Below, piece after piece: positions 24,048-31,489 of a DNA stretch of 36,192 nucleotides. Position 1 is the first letter of the stretch. The number at the start of each line of letters is the position of its first letter. The notes under the pieces were generated by a model. That model was given only the letters and a program-made list of their open reading frames with translations. It had not been told where the DNA came from and searched no databases. Location: assembly GCA_947623305.1 (NCBI GenBank), contig CANQGQ010000020.1, forward strand, positions 1 through 36,192. The letters are read 5' to 3'. The translations under genes and the position numbers were made by a program. This DNA is from an uncultured Alistipes sp. (GTDB lineage: Bacteria; Bacteroidota; Bacteroidia; Bacteroidales; Rikenellaceae).

Positions 24048-24250
24048 AGTCCCACCACCTGCGTACGGCAGGATTCGATTTCCCGTACATACTCGGCCGG
24101 TAATGCAGGCGAAAGAACCGTACACTCGGCATCGGGCTTCCGCAAAAAACATTTGATTTTGACCGACGCCTCGACATCGTCGCGAGCATAGGTCTTGAAG
24201 CGGTAGTTCGGATAGCCTGCCACCTCAATCTCGAATTTTCGATTTTTCAT
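24044..24250 (-). CDS. Small ICE hypothetical protein
   Basis: This 68-residue basic protein (MKNRKFEIEVAGYPNYRFKT) has a single predicted strand-helix pattern and no known motif. It overlaps the next start by 4 bp. It begins 60 bp downstream, in the direction of transcription, of the 142-nt hairpin at 24310-24451, so that structure would lie in its leader if transcription begins farther upstream. Confidence 0.55.
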   Translation of the reverse strand: MKNRKFEIEVAGYPNYRFKTYARDDVEASVKIKCFLRKPDAECTVLSPALPAEYVREIESCRTQVVGL

Positions 24251-24309
24251 CTTCGATTGGATTTTTGGTTAGACATTTCGTCCGACCGTCTCTTTTTGTG
24301 CAGTGGACA

Positions 24310-24451
24310 GCCGGCTTCGGGGCAGGCGACATGCAACGGACGTAGCCTGTCCGCAATCTTTTTCGGGCGATACGACCCGCACGGGTGGAGATCGTCCGAA
24401 AAAGTTGCGTAAGGCGTCGAGCGTCCGTTGCTACCTTGCCCCAAAGCCGGC
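24310..24451 (-). ncRNA. Long near-continuous hairpin, candidate structured RNA or leader
   Basis: The two halves of this 142-nt segment pair along almost their full length. GCCGGCTT (24310-24317) pairs with AAGCCGGC (24444-24451), GGGGCA with TGCCCC, GCAACGGACG (24333-24342) with CGTCCGTTGC (24422-24431), GCCT with AGGC, CGCAA with TTGCG, CTTTTTCGG (24358-24366) with CCGAAAAAG (24396-24404), and CCC with GGG around a GCAC loop. No gene overlaps it. The strand is assumed from its neighbours. It could be a leader of the downstream gene, an independent RNA or a DNA structure. Confidence 0.6.
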
Positions 24452-24531
24452 GTACACAAAAAATAAGAATCATAAAATCACATAAGTCCTCCTTTTGAAA
24501 AAGGAAGGCTTCAAGTACGGAACAGTAAGTG

Positions 24532-24876
24532 TTATTCCACCTTGACCTGAATCGCGTTTTGCAACATGCGACGAATACGCTTTTGGTTCAGTTTGTAGGA
24601 TAACGAAATCAAATCGAACGCACTGTATAGAAACTGTCGTTGGTAGATACGCGGCCGGATAATGCGCTGCCGTCGGCACTTTTCCAGCGTTTCGGGTTTG
24701 ATGCCCAATACTTCACAGGCCGATTCGGCCGAAAGGAAGAGCGGATAACGGCTTTGACTGCACAGATACTCGAAGAGTAACATACTTTGGTTCAGCAGAA
24801 ACTGGTTCTTCACAAGACGTTCCAGCTGTTGCGTTTCGACCAGCACATAGGTCGGGGCATTCGAACTCTTTTCCAT
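24532..24876 (-). CDS. Small HTH protein, excisionase-type neighbour of int
   Basis: This 114-residue protein has a helical N-terminus (QQLERLVKNQFLLNQSMLLF) followed by a helix-turn-helix of the MerR/excisionase-like type at about 50-78 (FLSAESACEVLGIKPETLEK, then CRRQRIIRP). Such proteins next to integrases in Bacteroidales ICEs act as regulators or excision factors. It lies 12 bp after the other HTH gene in the same direction. Confidence 0.7.
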   Translation of the reverse strand: MEKSSNAPTYVLVETQQLERLVKNQFLLNQSMLLFEYLCSQSRYPLFLSAESACEVLGIKPETLEKCRRQRIIRPRIYQRQFLYSAFDLISLSYKLNQKRIRRMLQNAIQVKVE

Positions 24877-24888
24877 GATTTGTTCGTG

Positions 24889-25194
24889 TTATAAAGGATA
24901 GTTTTTCAATTCTTCGAGTTTGCCTCGCCGGCGCATTTTGCCGATGAAATCGCGCACTTCGCTGAGCAGGTACATTCTGCGGCGTCCGATGGTGAAGCCG
25001 ACGAGATGCCCTTGCTCCCGATAGCGTCGCACCTGGCGTTCGCTTTGATGTAAAAGTTGGCAGACTTCGGAGAAATCGAGCAAGGGTTCTCCTTCGTAGG
25101 CGCTTCGCCGTTCTTTGAGGCTGCGTACCGTTTCCAAAATCTCGACCGAGAGTTCCAGAATGCGTGTGATGTTGTTTGTCGATTGTTCGTTCAT
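24889..25194 (-). CDS. HTH_17/MerR-like DNA-binding protein, probable excisionase or regulator
   Basis: This 101-residue protein has the typical HTH_17 pattern LLDFSEVCQLLHQSERQVRR followed by YREQGHLVGFTIGRRRMYLL at about 38-77. A charged C-terminus follows. The layout is that of excisionase-like proteins such as Xis2d of CTnDOT, but assignment to that role is inference. ATG 25194 is preferred over a longer frame. An 8-bp inverted repeat lies directly upstream. Confidence 0.75.
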   Translation of the reverse strand: MNEQSTNNITRILELSVEILETVRSLKERRSAYEGEPLLDFSEVCQLLHQSERQVRRYREQGHLVGFTIGRRRMYLLSEVRDFIGKMRRRGKLEELKNYPL

Positions 25195-25195
25195 G

Positions 25196-25228
25196 ACTTT
25201 GCAGCGGTTTGGTTTTACGTTGCAAAGT
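25196..25228. repeat. Inverted repeat ACTTTGCA/TGCAAAGT before the HTH gene
   Basis: Perfect 8-bp arms (25196-25203 and 25221-25228) with a 17-bp spacer lie just in front of the HTH start codon at 25194. This could be an autoregulatory operator or a leader hairpin. Confidence 0.55.
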
Positions 25229-25283
25229 TGCACGAAACCTCCGGCCCGATCTTCAAGGTTTGAATCGGATAGGGATAATTTTG

Positions 25284-25305
25284 TTCACAACCGTTTGATT
25301 GTGAA
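25284..25305. repeat. Inverted repeat TTCACAA/TTGTGAA between int and HTH genes
   Basis: Perfect 7-bp arms at 25284-25290 and 25299-25305 with an 8-bp spacer lie between the int stop and the HTH gene. This is a candidate binding site or, given its place just after int, a weak transcription-ending hairpin. Confidence 0.5.
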
Positions 25306-25318
25306 AAGGTCCGAAAAA

Positions 25319-26536
25319 TTATAGCGCCATGTTCTTCGCTACGATCTGCATGTCCCGTAGAATGGAGGAATCGAGAATCCGGGCATAGTGGCGGGTCATC
25401 TTCGTATCGGCATGGCCGAGCATCTTGGCAACGTTTTCAATGGTCGCGCCGCTGGCAAGTGTCAAGGTTGCAAACGTGTGGCGCGCGGTATGCGTCGATA
25501 GATTTTTGCGAATGCCGCATATATCGGCCAACTCCTTCAAATAAACATTCATCTTCTGATTGCTACATACGGGCAACAATACTCCATGAGTTTGACAGTA
25601 GGTATCATCTGCATAGCGCGACAAAATATATCGTGCCGTTTCCAGCAACGGAATGTTGCACATCTGACCTGTCTTTAGTCGGGGTTTACGGATCCATAAC
25701 ATAGCATTAATATCCCTGACGATATGTTCGGGTCGTAATTGTTTTACATCCGAAAACGCAAGGCCGGAAAGGCAGCAAAAACAGAAAACATCCCGAATTT
25801 GTGCCAATCGGGGAATTTCGATTCGCTTATCGAGCAACTTTTTCAATTCATGATGTTCGAGAAAGTCGCGTTCCACCTTTTCTTTGTGAAATCGTATCTC
25901 CTTAAACGGATCATCATTCAGCCAACCTTTGCTCTGGGCAATCCGCGTAATCTTTTTCAGATTTTTCAAGTATTGGATGGTGGTATTATGGCTGCACCTG
26001 CGTTCGGTTTTAAGAAAAAATTCATATTCTTCTATAAACTGTCGGGGCAGTTCATCTAAATAAATATCATTCCGACGATAAGTATGTTGCAGAAACCGAA
26101 TCATTAGTTTACGGCATGTTTCATATCGTACTGCCGTAGCGGGAGCAATATCAATACCGATCAATTTTCGTTGTCTTTCATTATGTTCCTGAAATACTTC
26201 GATCAATGTATGCCGATCCGGCGTATGCTTGCCCAAATAACGATCGAGAATAGCATGAGCAGACACTTCTGCCCCTTCCATTTCCATATCACGCTGAATG
26301 CGTAGTATATTAAAAGAGATAGCATCGAGATAGGCATTCAGGTCTTTGCATCCGATTCCTTTTTCCATCGCTTTTCCTTTGGCCGGGTTCCATAAGCGCA
26401 GGGGAATCGTGCGTTTCACCGAGGCATCGGCCCGTTGTCCGTTGACGGTAATGCGCAGAAAAATAGGCACTTCTCCCGATTTGTTGAGTTTGTTTCGGCG
26501 GATGTAAAACAATAGGCCGAATGATGTTCTTTCCAT
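25319..26536 (-). CDS. int: Tyrosine recombinase (integrase) of the ICE
   Basis: This 405-residue Bacteroidetes-type integrase has an N-terminal arm-binding domain (1-100, RTSFGLLFYIRRNKLNKSGE), a core-binding domain (about 108-210) and a catalytic domain (about 225-400). Catalytic residues seen are Lys288 (RLKTGQ), His349 and Arg352 (HTARHTFA), His375 (LGHADTK) and the nucleophile Tyr384 (TRHYAR). The first Arg, normally in GLR, is Ala260 in SGLAFSDV, as in IntDOT-like enzymes. ATG 26536 is preferred over a longer frame. The gene lies 247 bp from tRNA-Ser. Confidence 0.93.
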   Translation of the reverse strand: MERTSFGLLFYIRRNKLNKSGEVPIFLRITVNGQRADASVKRTIPLRLWNPAKGKAMEKGIGCKDLNAYLDAISFNILRIQRDMEMEGAEVSAHAILDRYLGKHTPDRHTLIEVFQEHNERQRKLIGIDIAPATAVRYETCRKLMIRFLQHTYRRNDIYLDELPRQFIEEYEFFLKTERRCSHNTTIQYLKNLKKITRIAQSKGWLNDDPFKEIRFHKEKVERDFLEHHELKKLLDKRIEIPRLAQIRDVFCFCCLSGLAFSDVKQLRPEHIVRDINAMLWIRKPRLKTGQMCNIPLLETARYILSRYADDTYCQTHGVLLPVCSNQKMNVYLKELADICGIRKNLSTHTARHTFATLTLASGATIENVAKMLGHADTKMTRHYARILDSSILRDMQIVAKNMAL

Positions 26537-26633
26537 AGGACACTGTTTAGAGGTTACAAAATTAGTTTTCCAAGTGTCCGATGTCAAGAGATAAAACGAT
26601 GCAAATCGGTGCAATTCAAAAAATTACAGCTAA

Positions 26634-26673
26634 TTCGGTGTACCTTTTTTGGCAATCGGAAAGGTACACCGAA
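26634..26673. repeat. 14-bp perfect inverted repeat between int and tRNA
   Basis: TTCGGTGTACCTTT (26634-26647) and AAAGGTACACCGAA (26660-26673) are exact reverse complements around a 12-nt loop. The placement in the probable attachment region suggests a recombinase/accessory-protein site or a barrier terminator isolating int from host transcription. Confidence 0.75.
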
Positions 26674-26729
26674 TAGGCCACAGATGATATGCTTCGAATA
26701 GCATTTTTCTGCTATCTGCATAAAACAGA

Positions 26730-26760
26730 TTACGCTGTAAATGTGTAATTTACAGCGTAA
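26730..26760. repeat. 13-bp perfect inverted repeat near the ICE end
   Basis: TTACGCTGTAAAT (26730-26742) and ATTTACAGCGTAA (26748-26760) are exact reverse complements with a GTGTA spacer. It lies 24 bp from the tRNA 3' end, so the site might bind the integrase core or arm domains or an accessory factor. Confidence 0.75.
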
Positions 26761-26783
26761 TTGCATTTTTTTGCTTCCTATTC

Positions 26784-26874
26784 TGGCGGAAAGAAGGGGA
26801 TTCGAACCCCTGAAACCCTTTTGAGGTTTACTCGCTTTCCAGGCGGGCCAGTTCAACCACTCCTGCATCTTTCC
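26784..26874 (-). tRNA. tRNA-Ser(GGA)
   Basis: Read on the minus strand it begins GGAAAGATGCAGGAGTGG, has the anticodon loop CTGGAAA (anticodon GGA at 26838-26840), a long serine-type variable arm, the T-loop GGTTCGAATCC and the closing arm TCTTTCC. A discriminator G and an encoded CCA (26784-26786) follow. The ICE integrase lies just past the 3' end, consistent with use of this gene as attachment site. Confidence 0.95.
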
Positions 26875-26883
26875 TTCGGGCGA

Positions 26884-26891
26884 CAAAGATA
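26884..26891 (-). promoter_or_regulatory. Probable -7 box of tRNA-Ser
   Basis: TATCTTTG on the minus strand, ten bases before the tRNA 5' end, fits the TAnnTTTG consensus. No TTTG is visible at the -33 distance. Confidence 0.5.
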
Positions 26892-26976
26892 AACATAATT
26901 TTCGTAATTCGGGAATTTTTCGCCCGCTTTTCCCGACACCGAACCTGGAATCCGTCCAAAAGCCGATGCCACCGGT

Positions 26977-27894
26977 TCAGAATTTCCGCACAGCCCGCAC
27001 GAGAAAATTCTGGTATTTCGGAATCTCGACGACAAAGGGCGGTTCAAGATCCATGTGCGACGTGCAAGCCGACTTCTCGTCCTTTTCGGTCGACGAAAAG
27101 TAATAGACCAGCCGATCCATCCGATCGCCTCCATGCTCTTTCAGCGCACCGTTGAAACGATTGCGGGCCTGTCGGTCGAACTTCGCACGCGAACCGCCGT
27201 TATAATTGTGTCCGATGGTCAACAGCTCGTTGATTGCAGGCAAATACCACCCTTCGCCTTTGTCGCGACACCACTTGAAAGCCGGAAAATCGTCCCACGA
27301 GCCGTTATTCGCCGCAATATAGGCGGCCACCTTTTCCATATTCGACTGACCGTCGGCCACGTCATCGGCGCCCACAGTTCGCAAATCCGTCTTGGCGAAC
27401 TCGCTCCAATGCAAATAGATCTCATCGAGCGAAAGAATCAGCCCGTGCGTTCGATCTTCGTTCAACAGGCAAACCACCCCCTGCACGCCGTCGACATCAT
27501 AGAAATCGCCGATATCGTATCGTTGAAGGGCATTGGGCGTCGACGGTGCCGACGAATAGACGGGCGCCGGCGCAGCGACCGTCTCGGCAGGCCGATCCGC
27601 CTGTGTCGCAGGTTGAGCCGGAACGGGCTGCGACGATGCAGGCTGCGACGGTTGAGCCGTACGGAACGTTTCCATTTCGCCATTGGCATAACGGATGTAA
27701 TCCACGGCACTCACGGGCAACACATAGGTCGGCCCATCGGGATTGGAAAAACGCTTGTAACGAATCTGTTCGGGGCTGATCTCCAACACGCGGGCCTCCA
27801 CCTGCGTGGCGTCGGTCTTCACGATCAAGTCCTGCGCGGAGAGCGAAACGGTCAACCCCAAAGCGACCGCAAGCAACAGAAATTTTCGGTTCAT
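26977..27894 (-). CDS. Secreted DUF1566-like protein
   Basis: This protein of about 305 residues has a signal peptide (MNRKFLLLAVALGLTVSLSAQ) and an N-terminal domain (about 22-75, KTDATQVEARVLEISPEQIR) common in Bacteroidales exported proteins. A Pro/Gln/Ala low-complexity linker follows (about 82-135). The C-terminal domain (about 140-305) has GWYLPAINELL, a SSTE motif and a final FLVRAVRKF, the pattern of DUF1566/Lcl-type domains. A surface or periplasmic location is likely. An alternative start lies at 27897. It runs toward tRNA-Ser and away from ftsY. Confidence 0.75.
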   Translation of the reverse strand: MNRKFLLLAVALGLTVSLSAQDLIVKTDATQVEARVLEISPEQIRYKRFSNPDGPTYVLPVSAVDYIRYANGEMETFRTAQPSQPASSQPVPAQPATQADRPAETVAAPAPVYSSAPSTPNALQRYDIGDFYDVDGVQGVVCLLNEDRTHGLILSLDEIYLHWSEFAKTDLRTVGADDVADGQSNMEKVAAYIAANNGSWDDFPAFKWCRDKGEGWYLPAINELLTIGHNYNGGSRAKFDRQARNRFNGALKEHGGDRMDRLVYYFSSTEKDEKSACTSHMDLEPPFVVEIPKYQNFLVRAVRKF

Positions 27895-27975
27895 CATCCT
27901 CATATACATTAAAAAAGAAACAGGCCGAACCCGTCGAAAGGACTCCGAAGAAGTTTCGGCCCCGTTCATCCTCGA

Positions 27976-27983
27976 CAAAGATA
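27976..27983 (-). promoter_or_regulatory. Candidate -7 box for the secreted protein gene
   Basis: TATCTTTG on the minus strand, about 82 bp before the start codon. The matching -33 TTTG is not at the consensus distance, so support is partial. Confidence 0.4.
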
Positions 27984-28113
27984 ACGTTTTTTCGCAAATT
28001 TTCTTACTATCTTTGGCTGTGCCGAAGATACTCCGTCTCAGCAAAAGCATCTATAATTTCGAAGATGACCGTCGAAAGCAAAATAACGGTCTATCGCGCT
28101 AATAAAAAATTCG

Positions 28114-28121
28114 TATCTTTG
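28114..28121 (+). promoter_or_regulatory. Candidate -7 box for ftsY
   Basis: TATCTTTG, 38 bp upstream of the ftsY start. A second TATCTTTG lies at 28008-28015 on the same strand. Neither has a TTTG at the ideal -33 distance. Confidence 0.5.
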
Positions 28122-28158
28122 CAAAACCAAAAAACCGACAAAAAACGCTTCACGAAAC

Positions 28159-29157
28159 ATGGCATTTTTCGATATTTTCCGCAAAAAACAGGAACCGCCT
28201 CGATCGCAAGAGGAACGACAACAGGAACAACAGGCGTTGAACGCCGGTCTGGAAAAGACCAAAACAGGCCTTTTCTCAAAACTGGCCCGGGCCGTAGCCG
28301 GTCGTTCAACGGTCGATGCCGAAGTGCTCGATGAACTGGAAGAGGTGCTGATTACCTCCGACGTCGGGGTCGAAACCACCGTGAAGATCATCCGGCGCAT
28401 CGAAGAACGCGTCGCCCGCGATAAATACATGAATGCGGACGAACTGCAACGGATTCTGCGCGAAGAAATTGCCGCGCTGTTAGAGGAGGCCCACCGTTCG
28501 GAAGCGACTTTCGGCGAGGAACTCAAGACCGACGAACCATATGTCATGATGGTCGTCGGGGTGAATGGCGCCGGCAAGACGACGACCATCGGCAAGCTCG
28601 CCGCCCAATTGGTCAAAGCAGGCCGCAAAGTGTGGATCGGAGCGGCCGATACGTTCCGGGCAGCTGCCATCGACCAACTGAAAGTGTGGGCCGACCGTGC
28701 CGGTGCGACCTTGATTCGGCAGGAAATGGGTTCCGACCCCGCTTCCGTGGCTTTCGACACGCTCACTTCGGCCAAGGCCAACGGTGCCGACGTGGTGTTG
28801 ATCGACACGGCAGGACGACTGCACAACAAAATCAATCTGATGAATGAGCTGACGAAAATCCGCAACGTCATGTCGAAAGTCATCCCGGGAGCACCCCACG
28901 ACGTCATGCTCGTGCTGGACGGCTCGACCGGACAAAATGCGTTCGAACAAGCCCGCCAGTTCACCCAAGCAACGCAGGTTACCTCGCTGGCAATCACCAA
29001 ATTGGACGGTACGGCCAAGGGGGGTGTAGTCATCGGTATCAGCGACCAGTTCCACATTCCGGTGCGATACATCGGTATCGGCGAGGGCATCGACCACCTG
29101 CGCCGTTTCGATCGTCATGAATTCGTCGATGCGCTGTTCGACCATGAAAAAAATTAA
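28159..29157 (+). CDS. ftsY: FtsY, signal recognition particle receptor GTPase
   Basis: This 332-residue SRP-receptor GTPase delivers ribosome-nascent-chain complexes to the Sec translocon at the inner membrane. It has a short charged A region (1-30), an N domain with four helices (about 35-115), G1 GVNGAGKTT at about 134-142, ADTFRAAA near 163, G3 DTAGR near 216 and G4 TKLDG near 276, ending GIGEGIDHLRRFD. Length is normal for Bacteroidales. Its last 14 bp overlap rimO, so the two form an operon. Confidence 0.97.
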   Translation: MAFFDIFRKKQEPPRSQEERQQEQQALNAGLEKTKTGLFSKLARAVAGRSTVDAEVLDELEEVLITSDVGVETTVKIIRRIEERVARDKYMNADELQRILREEIAALLEEAHRSEATFGEELKTDEPYVMMVVGVNGAGKTTTIGKLAAQLVKAGRKVWIGAADTFRAAAIDQLKVWADRAGATLIRQEMGSDPASVAFDTLTSAKANGADVVLIDTAGRLHNKINLMNELTKIRNVMSKVIPGAPHDVMLVLDGSTGQNAFEQARQFTQATQVTSLAITKLDGTAKGGVVIGISDQFHIPVRYIGIGEGIDHLRRFDRHEFVDALFDHEKN

Positions 29158-30454
29158 CGTCATCACGCTCGGCTGCTCGAAAAACACGGTCGACAGCGAA
29201 CACCTCATGGCCCGTTTGGCGGCCGCCGGCTACGAAGTGCACTTCGACAGCGACCGCACGGATGCCAAAATCGTGGTAATCAATACCTGCGGATTCATCG
29301 GCGATGCCAAACAGGAATCCATCGAAATGATCCTGCGGGCGGCGTCGGCCAAACAAGCCGGAAAAATCGAACGACTGTTCGTTATCGGCTGTCTGTCGGA
29401 ACGTTATGCCGATGACCTGCGCACCGAGATTCCCGAAGTCGACGACTATTTCGGTGCCCGCGACTGGAACGGCATCGTTCGGGCCTTGGGCGCATCGCAA
29501 GACCCCGCATTGGAGACCGAACGGCATCTGACCACCCCGCGGCACTACGCCTATCTGAAAATTTCGGAAGGCTGCAACTGGATGTGCGGCTATTGCGCCA
29601 TCCCGCTCATCCGCGGCCGCCACATATCGGTGCCGATGGAACAATTGGAAGAAGAGGCCCGCAAGCTGGCAGCCGCAGGGGTCAAGGAGTTGATCGTCAT
29701 CGCACAAGATACGACCTATTACGGAGTCGACCTCTACGGCGAACGGCGGTTGGGCGAACTGCTCCACAGGCTGTGCCGCATCGACGGGATCGAATGGATC
29801 CGGCTCCACTACGCCTATCCGTCGGCCTTCCCCGACGAAGTGGTCGAAGCGATGGCCTCGGAACCGAAAATCTGCAAATACCTCGACATTCCATTCCAGC
29901 ATATCTCCGACGCCCAGTTGCACGCCATGCGCCGCCGGCACACGAAAGCGGAAGCCTATGCCTTGATCGACCGGTTGCGGCGGTCGATCCCCGATCTGGC
30001 ACTGCGTACGACGCTGCTGGTCGGTTACCCAGGCGAGACGGAGGCCGATTTCGACGAATTGATGCAATTCGTCCGCGACATCCGGTTCGAACGGTTGGGC
30101 GTGTTCGCCTATTCCGAGGAGGAGGGCACCTATTCGGCCCGCGAGCTGCGCGACGATGTACCCGAAGCGGTCAAGCAACAACGCGTGGAGCGGATCATGA
30201 CGTTGCAGAACGAAATTTCGTCGGAGAACAACCGCCGTCGGGTCGGATGTACGGAACGAGTGTTGATCGACTCGCGGCAAGGCGATTACTACGTCGGCCG
30301 TACGCAATACGATTCGCCCGAAGTCGACCAGGAAATTCTGCTGCCGACTGCAGGCAAACGGCTGTTACGCGGTCATTTCTACGAAGTTCGCATCGAGTCG
30401 GCATCGGACTACGACCTTTACGGACAGGTCGTGCCGAAAGGCCCGGCAGAATAA
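29144..30454 (+). CDS. rimO: RimO, ribosomal protein S12 methylthiotransferase
   Basis: This 436-residue radical-SAM enzyme adds a methylthio group to the conserved Asp of ribosomal protein S12. The N-terminal UPF0004 domain has cysteines in TLGCSKN, NTCGFI and IGCLSE for the auxiliary cluster. The radical SAM motif CNWMCGYC has C144, C148 and C151, and a C-terminal TRAM domain (about 370-435) follows. The ATG at 29144 was chosen because it gives the family N-terminus MKKINVITLGCSKN; a longer frame exists. It is translationally coupled to ftsY. Confidence 0.97.
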   Translation: MKKINVITLGCSKNTVDSEHLMARLAAAGYEVHFDSDRTDAKIVVINTCGFIGDAKQESIEMILRAASAKQAGKIERLFVIGCLSERYADDLRTEIPEVDDYFGARDWNGIVRALGASQDPALETERHLTTPRHYAYLKISEGCNWMCGYCAIPLIRGRHISVPMEQLEEEARKLAAAGVKELIVIAQDTTYYGVDLYGERRLGELLHRLCRIDGIEWIRLHYAYPSAFPDEVVEAMASEPKICKYLDIPFQHISDAQLHAMRRRHTKAEAYALIDRLRRSIPDLALRTTLLVGYPGETEADFDELMQFVRDIRFERLGVFAYSEEEGTYSARELRDDVPEAVKQQRVERIMTLQNEISSENNRRRVGCTERVLIDSRQGDYYVGRTQYDSPEVDQEILLPTAGKRLLRGHFYEVRIESASDYDLYGQVVPKGPAE

Positions 30455-30457
30455 AAA

Positions 30458-30489
30458 TTTGTTTTTTCGCGTTCTTATTCGTACCTTTG
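30458..30489 (+). promoter_or_regulatory. Promoter of the zapB-like/zapA unit
   Basis: TTTG (30458-30461), a spacer of exactly 20 bp, then TACCTTTG (30482-30489): a full match to the Bacteroidetes consensus, 64 bp upstream of the ZapB-like start and just after rimO. Confidence 0.8.
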
Positions 30490-30553
30490 ACTACGTCGAA
30501 GACACATTGTGTATCTTCGAAAAAAATAACAGGGGTTCGTCCTCCGAAAGCAG

Positions 30554-30880
30554 ATGGCCGACAAAAGCGTCATAACCGAACTCGGGAACCGTATCCGGCA
30601 ATTGATCGACGACCACAGAAGGTTGTCGGAACTCGTTGCGGAACTCGCTGCGGAAAACGGAACGCTGAAGGCCGAAAACCGCTCGCTGCAGGAAAAACGG
30701 AAAGAGCTCGAAACCGAACTCTCCCGCATGCAACTCACCGTCGGTTTCGCAGGGGACGACCGCGATCGGGACAAAGCACGTGCACGGGTCAACCGTCTTA
30801 TGCGGGAGGTCGACAAGTGCATCGCCTTGCTCTCGACAGCCGATCCGGCGGGGGACGACACGGAAACCGCCCGACGGTGA
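30554..30880 (+). CDS. ZapB-like coiled-coil protein
   Basis: This 108-residue, mostly coiled-coil protein (about 5-62, with heptads in LSELVAELAAENGTLKAENR) has a charged C-terminus. It sits 17 bp upstream of zapA, and small coiled-coil genes in this position in Bacteroidetes are thought to work with ZapA at the Z ring. Direct similarity to E. coli ZapB is weak, so the name describes shape and context only. Confidence 0.7.
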   Translation: MADKSVITELGNRIRQLIDDHRRLSELVAELAAENGTLKAENRSLQEKRKELETELSRMQLTVGFAGDDRDRDKARARVNRLMREVDKCIALLSTADPAGDDTETARR

Positions 30881-30897
30881 AAGAGATATAAACGGAT

Positions 30898-31197
30898 ATG
30901 GGCAAACAAGCGATAACACTCAAAATCGCCGGTATCGGCATCCCGCTCACGATCGACAGCGAGAAGGAGGAGGTCTATCGTTTGGCCGAACGGGAGGTGA
31001 ACAACTATTTCGCACGGATCAGAAAAGACAATATCCCGGGTTGGACAGACAAACATTATCTGGTGATGTCAGCATTGCGATTCGCCATCACCTCGGTCAA
31101 CCAACGCCGCCAGCGCGAAACAGACAACGACGATCTCCGTCGGCTCGAAGCATTGAGCACGGAAATTGATACGTATCTGAATGCACCCGAACGCTGA
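30898..31197 (+). CDS. zapA: ZapA, FtsZ-ring associated protein
   Basis: This 99-residue ZapA-family protein binds FtsZ and promotes Z-ring bundling at the cell-division site. It has the typical beta N-terminus ITLKIAGIGIPLTIDSEKEE, then YRLAEREVNNYFARIRKD and a helical tail (LVMSALRFAITSVNQRRQRE, about 57-76). Length fits the family. The downstream spacer to rny holds a structured RNA candidate. Confidence 0.88.
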   Translation: MGKQAITLKIAGIGIPLTIDSEKEEVYRLAEREVNNYFARIRKDNIPGWTDKHYLVMSALRFAITSVNQRRQRETDNDDLRRLEALSTEIDTYLNAPER

Positions 31198-31232
31198 AAC
31201 ACGAAACACGTTCTTTTACATACGAAGGAATT

Positions 31233-31252
31233 GAATCTACCCGCATAGATTC
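31233..31252 (+). terminator. Possible weak terminator after zapA
   Basis: GAATCTA, loop CCCGCA, TAGATTC forms a perfect 7-bp stem 35 bp after the zapA stop, but only a short T-poor tail (CTTACAG) follows, so termination is uncertain. Confidence 0.35.
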
Positions 31253-31283
31253 CTTACAGCTTTGCGAAACTGAACACTTTTTA

Positions 31284-31446
31284 CATTGGGGCGAACTCGC
31301 GGCGCTTCAAAATCAGGCCTTGACCCCGCTCCGTCGGGGTGCACGCCGCGTGCGTGCCGTTGGAAGATTGCGATTGTCGGAGACCCCACAAATGACAATC
31401 ATGCAGATTCGTCAAACAAGACTAAGGAATTTGTGCGGTTTTTTTA
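31284..31446 (+). ncRNA. ssrS: Structured RNA between zapA and rny, candidate 6S RNA (ssrS)
   Basis: The intergenic segment contains nested stems: CGCGGCG (31298-31304) with CGCCGCG (31344-31350), an inner ACCCCG/CGGGGT hairpin (31323-31340), and TTGGGG (31286-31291) against CCCCACAA. CACAAAT/ATTTGTG arms (31388-31393, 31429-31435) then precede seven T (31439-31445), a terminator. As I recall, 6S RNA often accompanies zapA, and this position and size suit it. The identity rests on context and structure rather than a sequence match, and the 5' end is not fixed. Confidence 0.5.
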
Positions 31447-31489
31447 TGGACAGCAAACACCAAAATCAATAATAAACAACAAAACGACC

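Larger units (their letters stand above)
1..26783. mobile_element. CTnDOT-like integrative and conjugative element, right-hand part, next to tRNA-Ser
   Basis: A block of Bacteroidales conjugation genes (traA-like, traE to traN) plus antirestriction, toxin-antitoxin, partition, polymerase V and defence cargo ends in a tyrosine recombinase gene. That gene lies directly downstream of the 3' end of a tRNA-Ser gene, beyond which the genes are chromosomal housekeeping loci (ftsY, rimO, zapA, rny). This geometry is the usual one for ICEs that integrate at a tRNA 3' end. The left end lies outside the window, so the direct repeat that would define att cannot be seen and the exact right boundary is inferred. 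Relaxase, coupling protein and traO/P/Q were not found in the visible part. Confidence 0.9.

Noticed and set aside
29039..30307. A 422-codon minus-strand open frame
   Set aside because: It is antisense to rimO, whose radical SAM motif and family N-terminus are certain.
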